Shown in pieces: positions 60,040 through 64,000 of a stretch of 64,000 nt of DNA. The notes beneath the pieces are model-generated. The model was not told the origin of the DNA. It saw only the letters and a program-made list of their open reading frames with translations, and did not search any database. Source of the DNA: Gallibacter pasteurianus_A. Its GTDB lineage: Bacteria; Bacillota; Clostridia; Peptostreptococcales; Anaerovoracaceae. How positions within the stretch are numbered: the first letter of the stretch is position 1; each line of letters opens with the position of its first letter. Location of the stretch: NCBI GenBank assembly GCA_963596005.1, contig CAVBJF010000004.1:1-64000 (forward strand), read 5' to 3'. The position numbers were made by a program, and so were the translations under genes.

Positions 60040-60312
60040 ATGGGTAGATCACTAAAGAAAGGCCCTTTCGTCAATGCGAAACTCCTCAAGGCGATTGAAG
60101 AGATGAACGCAGCGAACGAAAAAAAGGTTATTAAGACTTGGTCAAGACCATCTACTATATTCCCGCAGATGGTAGGTCACACAATAGCCGTTCATGACGG
60201 TAGAAAGCATGTGCCCGTATATATAACAGAAGATATGGTAGGTCATAAGCTTGGAGAATTTGCTCCAACAAGAACTTACAGAGGACATGCCGCAGATAAA
60301 AAATCTAAGTAA
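60040..60312 (+). CDS. rpsS: Ribosomal protein S19
   Basis: A 90-residue protein with RSLKKGPFVNAKLLK and HDGRKHVPVYITEDMVGHKLGEF in part. AAGGAGC precedes the ATG. It lies in the 30S head. Confidence 0.98.
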   Translation: MGRSLKKGPFVNAKLLKAIEEMNAANEKKVIKTWSRPSTIFPQMVGHTIAVHDGRKHVPVYITEDMVGHKLGEFAPTRTYRGHAADKKSK

Positions 60313-60329
60313 GAAAAGGAGATAGGAAA

Positions 60330-60698
60330 ATGGAAGCAAAAGCAGTTGCAAAATATGTAAGAATGTCTCCTATCAAGCTTAAACCTGTTACAGACCTTGT
60401 AAGAGGCAAAGATTTGCAAGAGGCATTGACAATATTGAGATTTACTCCCGGCAAAGGAGCAGAACTCGTGGAAAAGGTAGTGAAGTCGGCAGCGGCAAAT
60501 GCTGAAAACAACTTCGACATGAATGTAGACGATCTATACGTTGCAGAGGTATATGCAAACCAAGGTCCTACAATGAAGAGATGGAGAGCCGGTTCACAGG
60601 GAAGAGCATCTATCATACTTAAGAGAAGCAGCCACATTGGCGTAACTCTTAAAGAGAGAAATGCAAAGGAAGAGAATGCAGAAAAGGAGGCTGAATAG
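60330..60698 (+). CDS. rplV: Ribosomal protein L22
   Basis: A 122-residue protein, EAKAVAKYVRMSPIK and the C-terminal hairpin MKRWRAGSQGRASIILKRSSHI in part, which lines the exit tunnel. Its last ~12 residues form a Glu/Lys tail. Confidence 0.98.
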   Translation: MEAKAVAKYVRMSPIKLKPVTDLVRGKDLQEALTILRFTPGKGAELVEKVVKSAAANAENNFDMNVDDLYVAEVYANQGPTMKRWRAGSQGRASIILKRSSHIGVTLKERNAKEENAEKEAE

Positions 60699-60699
60699 T

Positions 60700-61575
60700 A
60701 TGGGTCAGAAAGTAAGTCCACACGGTCTTAGAGTCGGCGTCATAAAGGACTGGGGCTCTAAATGGTATGCAGACAAAAACAACTTTGCAGATTATCTGAT
60801 AGAGGACAATAAAGTAAGAGAATTCGTAAAGAAGAAGCTTTATGCGGCTGGGATTTCTAAAGTCGTAATAGAGCGTCCGGAAGAAAACAAGATCAAGCTC
60901 ATCATTGCTGTAGGCAGACCCGGTATGGTTATCGGAAGATCAGGAGATGGCATAGAGCAGTTAAAAAAGGATCTTGCGAAGCTTACTAAAAAGACAGTAG
61001 ATATTGATATTAGAGAAGTAAGAAGAGCAGAGCTTGACGCGCAGCTTACAGCAGAAAGTATCGCACAGGCACTCGAAAAGAGAATAGCTTTCAGAAGAGC
61101 AATGAAACAGGCTATCGGCAGAACAATGAAAGCAAATGCAAAGGGTATCAAGGTTTTGGTATCAGGCAGACTTGGCGGTGCGGAAATCGCAAGAAGCGAA
61201 GCATACAGCGAAGGCAATGTTCCTCTTCACACACTTAGAGCCGATATAGATTACGGATTTGCGGAAGCAGATACAACTTACGGCAAGATAGGTGTAAAGG
61301 TATGGATCAACCACGGAGAAATCTTAGATAAGGGACTTCAGAGCATCGTTCGCGAAGAAAAGAATGACGGCAAGAAAAATGACAGAAGAAAAAGCAAGAG
61401 AAGAGACGGTGACAGAAGCAGAAGAAGAAATTCTAAGGACAACAGGTACGAAACACCAAAGGCTGTAAACCCAAGAGTAAGAAACACTCCAAAGGTAGAA
61501 GCCCCAAAGGTTGAGGAGCCACCACAGGTTGAACCTGAGGCAGTTGAAGTAAAAGAAGAAACAACTGAAGAATAG
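60700..61575 (+). CDS. rpsC: Ribosomal protein S3 with a long charged C-terminal tail
   Basis: A 291-residue protein, starting MGQKVSPHGLRVG at 60700 after AAAAGGAGG. The KH domain has VGRPGMVIGRSGDGIEQLKKDL in part, and the C-terminal S3 domain ends at about residue 220. A further ~70 residues are first very basic (Arg/Lys/Asp-rich) and then acidic (Glu/Pro/Val). Most S3 proteins are 210-230 residues long. The stop of rplV lies 1 bp before the ATG. Confidence 0.97.
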   Translation: MGQKVSPHGLRVGVIKDWGSKWYADKNNFADYLIEDNKVREFVKKKLYAAGISKVVIERPEENKIKLIIAVGRPGMVIGRSGDGIEQLKKDLAKLTKKTVDIDIREVRRAELDAQLTAESIAQALEKRIAFRRAMKQAIGRTMKANAKGIKVLVSGRLGGAEIARSEAYSEGNVPLHTLRADIDYGFAEADTTYGKIGVKVWINHGEILDKGLQSIVREEKNDGKKNDRRKSKRRDGDRSRRRNSKDNRYETPKAVNPRVRNTPKVEAPKVEEPPQVEPEAVEVKEETTEE

Positions 61576-61597
61576 ACTATAGAAGGAGGAACTAGCC

Positions 61598-62029
61598 ATG
61601 TTGATGCCAAAGCGCGTTAAACGTAGAAGAGTCCACAGAGGTAGGATGAAGGGCAAGGCTACAAGAGGTAACAAAGTTACTTACGGCGAATACGGTCTTG
61701 TTGCATTAGAGCCTGCATGGATTACTTCAAATCAGATCGAGGCAGCCAGAGTTGCCATGACAAGATCTATAAAAAGAGGCGGTAAAGTTTATATAAAAAT
61801 TTTCCCACACAAATCAGTTACTAAAAAGCCTGCTGAAGTGCGAATGGGTTCCGGTAAAGGTTCACCTGAGTACTGGGTAGCAGTTGTAAAACCGGGTAGA
61901 GTTATGTTTGAAATGGAAGGATGTACAGAGGCTCAGGCAAGAGAAGCGATGAGACTTGCATCACACAAACTGCCTATCAAATCAAAATTCGTCATCAAGG
62001 GCGAAGAAGTAAAGGACGGTGAAGCATAA
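61598..62029 (+). CDS. rplP: Ribosomal protein L16
   Basis: A 143-residue protein with MLMPKRVKRRRVHRGRMKG and the EPAWITSNQIEAARVAMTR motif. AGGAGG precedes the ATG. Its stop overlaps the rpmC ATG (TAATG). Confidence 0.98.
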   Translation: MLMPKRVKRRRVHRGRMKGKATRGNKVTYGEYGLVALEPAWITSNQIEAARVAMTRSIKRGGKVYIKIFPHKSVTKKPAEVRMGSGKGSPEYWVAVVKPGRVMFEMEGCTEAQAREAMRLASHKLPIKSKFVIKGEEVKDGEA

Positions 62030-62232
62030 TGGAACTAAACAAGATAAGAGAAATGTCTGAAGTGGAATTAAATGCTGAACTGTTGAAAATGAAACAGGAT
62101 CTGTTCAACTTGAGATTTCAACATGTAACAGGTCAGCTCGAAAATCCGATCAAACTCAGAGAGATGAAAAGAGATATTGCAAGAGTTAAAACTATAATCA
62201 GAGAAAAAGAGCTTGCGGCTCAAGCTAAATAA
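62029..62232 (+). CDS. rpmC: Ribosomal protein L29
   Basis: A 67-residue two-helix protein with LNKIREMSEVELNAEL and LFNLRFQHVTGQLENP. It lies near the tunnel exit. Confidence 0.97.
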   Translation: MELNKIREMSEVELNAELLKMKQDLFNLRFQHVTGQLENPIKLREMKRDIARVKTIIREKELAAQAK

Positions 62233-62249
62233 GAAAGGAGGATGTGATT

Positions 62250-62510
62250 ATGACAGTTGAAAGAAATAGAAGAAAGACAAGAGTCGGCGTCGTAGTAAGC
62301 GACAAGATGGATAAGACTATAACAGTTGCGCTGGAAGACTTCGTAAGGCATTCTCTTTATGGCAAGGCTGTAAAGACTACAAAGAAGGTCAAAGCACATG
62401 ACGAAAACAATGAATGCAATATCGGAGATACAGTTAGAATTATGGAAACAAGACCTCTTTCAAAGGACAAGAGATGGCGTCTTGTAAATATAGTAGAAAA
62501 AGTTAAGTAA
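62250..62510 (+). CDS. rpsQ: Ribosomal protein S17
   Basis: An 86-residue protein, VERNRRKTRVGVVVSDKMDKT in part. ATG 62250 is chosen because AGGAGG lies 8 nt upstream; the GTG at 62244 is too close to that site. Confidence 0.97.
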   Translation: MTVERNRRKTRVGVVVSDKMDKTITVALEDFVRHSLYGKAVKTTKKVKAHDENNECNIGDTVRIMETRPLSKDKRWRLVNIVEKVK

Positions 62511-62523
62511 GGAGGCACCGAAT

Positions 62524-62892
62524 ATGATTCAGACAGAAACAAGATTGAGAGTCGCTGACAATTCCGGTGCAAAAGAACTTCTATGTATCCGTATTCTCGG
62601 TGGTACAAGCCGTAAATATGCAAACATTGGAGATGTAATCGTTTGTGCCGTAAAGGAGGCTTCTCCGGGCGGAATGGTAAAAAAAGGCGATGTGGTAAGA
62701 GCAGTTGTTGTCAGAACTAAAAAAGGAGCAAGAAGAGAAGACGGAAGCTATGTAAAGTTTGACCAAAATGCTGCAGTAATTATAAAAGAAGATAAAAATC
62801 CTGTAGGAACACGTATCTTCGGACCTGTTGCCAGAGAACTTAGAGACAAGAACTATATGAAGATAGTGTCGTTGGCACCGGAAGTATTATAG
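62524..62892 (+). CDS. rplN: Ribosomal protein L14
   Basis: A 122-residue protein, IQTETRLRVADNSGAKELLC and the central GDVVRAVVVRTKKG. AGGAGG precedes the ATG. It helps bind 16S rRNA at a subunit bridge. Confidence 0.98.
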   Translation: MIQTETRLRVADNSGAKELLCIRILGGTSRKYANIGDVIVCAVKEASPGGMVKKGDVVRAVVVRTKKGARREDGSYVKFDQNAAVIIKEDKNPVGTRIFGPVARELRDKNYMKIVSLAPEVL

Positions 62893-62905
62893 GAGGTCTA
62901 ACAGG

Positions 62906-63211
62906 ATGCGAATTAAAAAAGGAGATACGGTAATAGTAATTACCGGTAAAGATAAGGGCAAGAAGGGCGAAGTTATAAAAGCCATGCCTAAAGAAAACAG
63001 AGTGATTGTCGAAGGCGTAAATGTGCAGACAAAGCATCAGAAGCAGACAAGAACAGCTTCTTCCGAGATCAAACATCAGGAAGGACCTATACATGTTTCA
63101 AATGTAATGCTTTATGATGAGAAAGCAAAGGCCGGCACAAGAGTTGGATATAAATTCGACAATGGAAACAAAGTAAGAGTCGCAAAGAAAAGCGATAAGG
63201 TAGTAGATTAG
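62906..63211 (+). CDS. rplX: Ribosomal protein L24
   Basis: A 101-residue KOW protein with KKGDTVIVITGKDKGKKGEV and an EGVNVQTKHQKQ stretch. An assembly initiator of the 50S subunit. Confidence 0.97.
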   Translation: MRIKKGDTVIVITGKDKGKKGEVIKAMPKENRVIVEGVNVQTKHQKQTRTASSEIKHQEGPIHVSNVMLYDEKAKAGTRVGYKFDNGNKVRVAKKSDKVVD

Positions 63212-63227
63212 GAAAGGAGGAGACGAT

Positions 63228-63770
63228 TTGGCAGCCAGATTAAAGGAAACTTATAAAAATGATGTATTTAAAGCATTGATGGATAAGTTCAATTATAAAA
63301 ATCCAATGGAAGTTCCTAAGCTTGAAAAGATTACAATAAATATAGGTCTTGGCGAAGCTAAGGATAATGCAAAACTGATGGAAACAGCAGTATCAGAACT
63401 TGCGCTTATTACAGGTCAGAGACCGGTAATAACAAGGGCAAAAAAATCAATTGCCAACTTTAAGGTAAGACAGGGTATGCCTGTAGGCACAAAGGTTACC
63501 TTGAGAGGCGAAAATATGTATATCTTTGCAGACAAGTTCTTTAACATCGCTCTTCCGAGAGTAAGAGACTTCAAGGGCGTTAGCAAAAACTCTTTTGACG
63601 GTAGAGGAAACTATTCGATGGGTATCAAGGAACAGCTTGTATTCCCTGAGATAAATTACGATGATGTAGATCTAATCAAAGGAATGAACGTAGTATTTAC
63701 AACAACAGCAAAGACAGACGAGGAAGCTCTTGAACTATTGAGCCTGCTCGGCATGCCATTTAAGAAATAG
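63228..63770 (+). CDS. rplE: Ribosomal protein L5 (TTG start)
   Basis: A 180-residue protein that starts at TTG 63228, six bases after AAAGGAGG. ARLKETYKNDVFKALMDKF and the RAKKSIANFKVRQGMPVG motif are typical. It binds 5S rRNA. TTG is the only start with a proper site. Confidence 0.97.
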   Translation: MAARLKETYKNDVFKALMDKFNYKNPMEVPKLEKITINIGLGEAKDNAKLMETAVSELALITGQRPVITRAKKSIANFKVRQGMPVGTKVTLRGENMYIFADKFFNIALPRVRDFKGVSKNSFDGRGNYSMGIKEQLVFPEINYDDVDLIKGMNVVFTTTAKTDEEALELLSLLGMPFKK

Positions 63771-63779
63771 GAGGGAAAC

Positions 63780-63965
63780 ATGGCTAAGAAGGCGCTTAAG
63801 GTAAAGCAGCAAAGAAAGCCTAAGTACTCTACAAGGGCTTATACAAGATGCAGAATCTGTGGCAGACCACATTCTGTGCTGAAAAAATATGGCATTTGCC
63901 GTATCTGTTTCAGAGAGCTTGCTTACAAAGGTGAAATACCCGGCGTAAAAAAATCAAGCTGGTAG
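63780..63965 (+). CDS. rpsZ: Ribosomal protein S14, zinc (type Z) form
   Basis: A 61-residue protein with two zinc pairs, CRICGRPHSVLKKYGICRIC in part. This is the short Zn form and not the ~89-residue S14. It is the last gene in the window; rpsH is expected next. Confidence 0.97.
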   Translation: MAKKALKVKQQRKPKYSTRAYTRCRICGRPHSVLKKYGICRICFRELAYKGEIPGVKKSSW

Positions 63966-64000
63966 TTATAGGAATTTACTAAGTTGCCAAAAGGCAAAAC

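Noticed and set aside
1..64000. CRISPR array, insertion sequence, prophage or integrative element
   Set aside because: No regularly spaced repeats, transposase, integrase, recombinase or phage structural genes were seen. The PC4-like gene can occur on mobile elements, but no such neighbours are present.

Overview
This 64 kb window is a stretch of a low-to-moderate G+C Firmicutes chromosome, most likely of class Clostridia. The evidence is the gene order of the cysE-cysS-mrnC-rlmB-sigH-rpmG-secE-nusG-rplKAJL-rpoBC-rpsLG-fusA-tuf-S10 supercluster, a SigH-type sigma factor, the zinc (CxxC) forms of L33 and S14, strong AGGAGG ribosome binding sites and canonical TTGACA-N17-TATAAT promoters. The exact genus cannot be fixed from sequence alone; an anaerobic clostridial lineage near Eubacterium/Mogibacterium is a guess.

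Region 1 (1-9,830, mostly minus strand) has the 5' part of a LysR regulator, then tyrS and an aromatic amino acid operon read rnhA-aroF-aroB-aroA-aroC/chorismate mutase-aroE. Chorismate synthase carries a C-terminal chorismate mutase domain, so one polypeptide could take EPSP to prephenate. A split threonine/serine exporter (yjjP-yjjB) lies upstream. Region 2 (9,900-20,600) is housekeeping: an RluB-type pseudouridine synthase, a DUF218 membrane protein, a uracil/xanthine permease, YycJ, RlmH, a G5-NlpC/P60 wall hydrolase, an aspartate/glutamate racemase, gltX, an ABC exporter and TtcA.

Region 3 (20,700-30,220) is the most interesting accessory locus. It is a Dlt-like operon with two paralogous membrane-anchored SGNH proteins flanking an MBOAT acyltransferase, a DltA-like adenylation enzyme, a fold-type III PLP decarboxylase and a DltC-like carrier protein. 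It is preceded by a promoter with MerR-type architecture and closed by a terminator, after which comes an OmpR/histidine kinase pair. The decarboxylase is not part of the classical D-alanylation pathway. Its presence suggests that an amino acid is activated, loaded on the carrier, possibly decarboxylated there (as BtrK does in butirosin biosynthesis), then passed through the membrane to a surface polymer. Next come a previously uncalled 54-codon gene with its own promoter and leader hairpin, a GH25 muramidase and a DUF1461 membrane protein.

Region 4 (32,100-64,000, plus strand) is the information-processing supercluster. thyA and folA sit between mrnC and rlmB; tRNA-Thr(GGU) is joined to a first tuf gene; an L10 leader precedes rplJL; rpoBC and rpsL-rpsG-fusA-tuf follow. 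The two tuf genes and their terminators form what reads as an identical 1,258-bp direct repeat 15.6 kb apart, the mark of gene conversion. A PC4/YdbC-like protein and a TGS-domain uridine-kinase-like protein separate the second tuf from the S10 operon, which has a ~245-nt structured leader and runs from rpsJ to rpsZ at the window edge. No rRNA, insertion sequence, prophage or CRISPR array was found.
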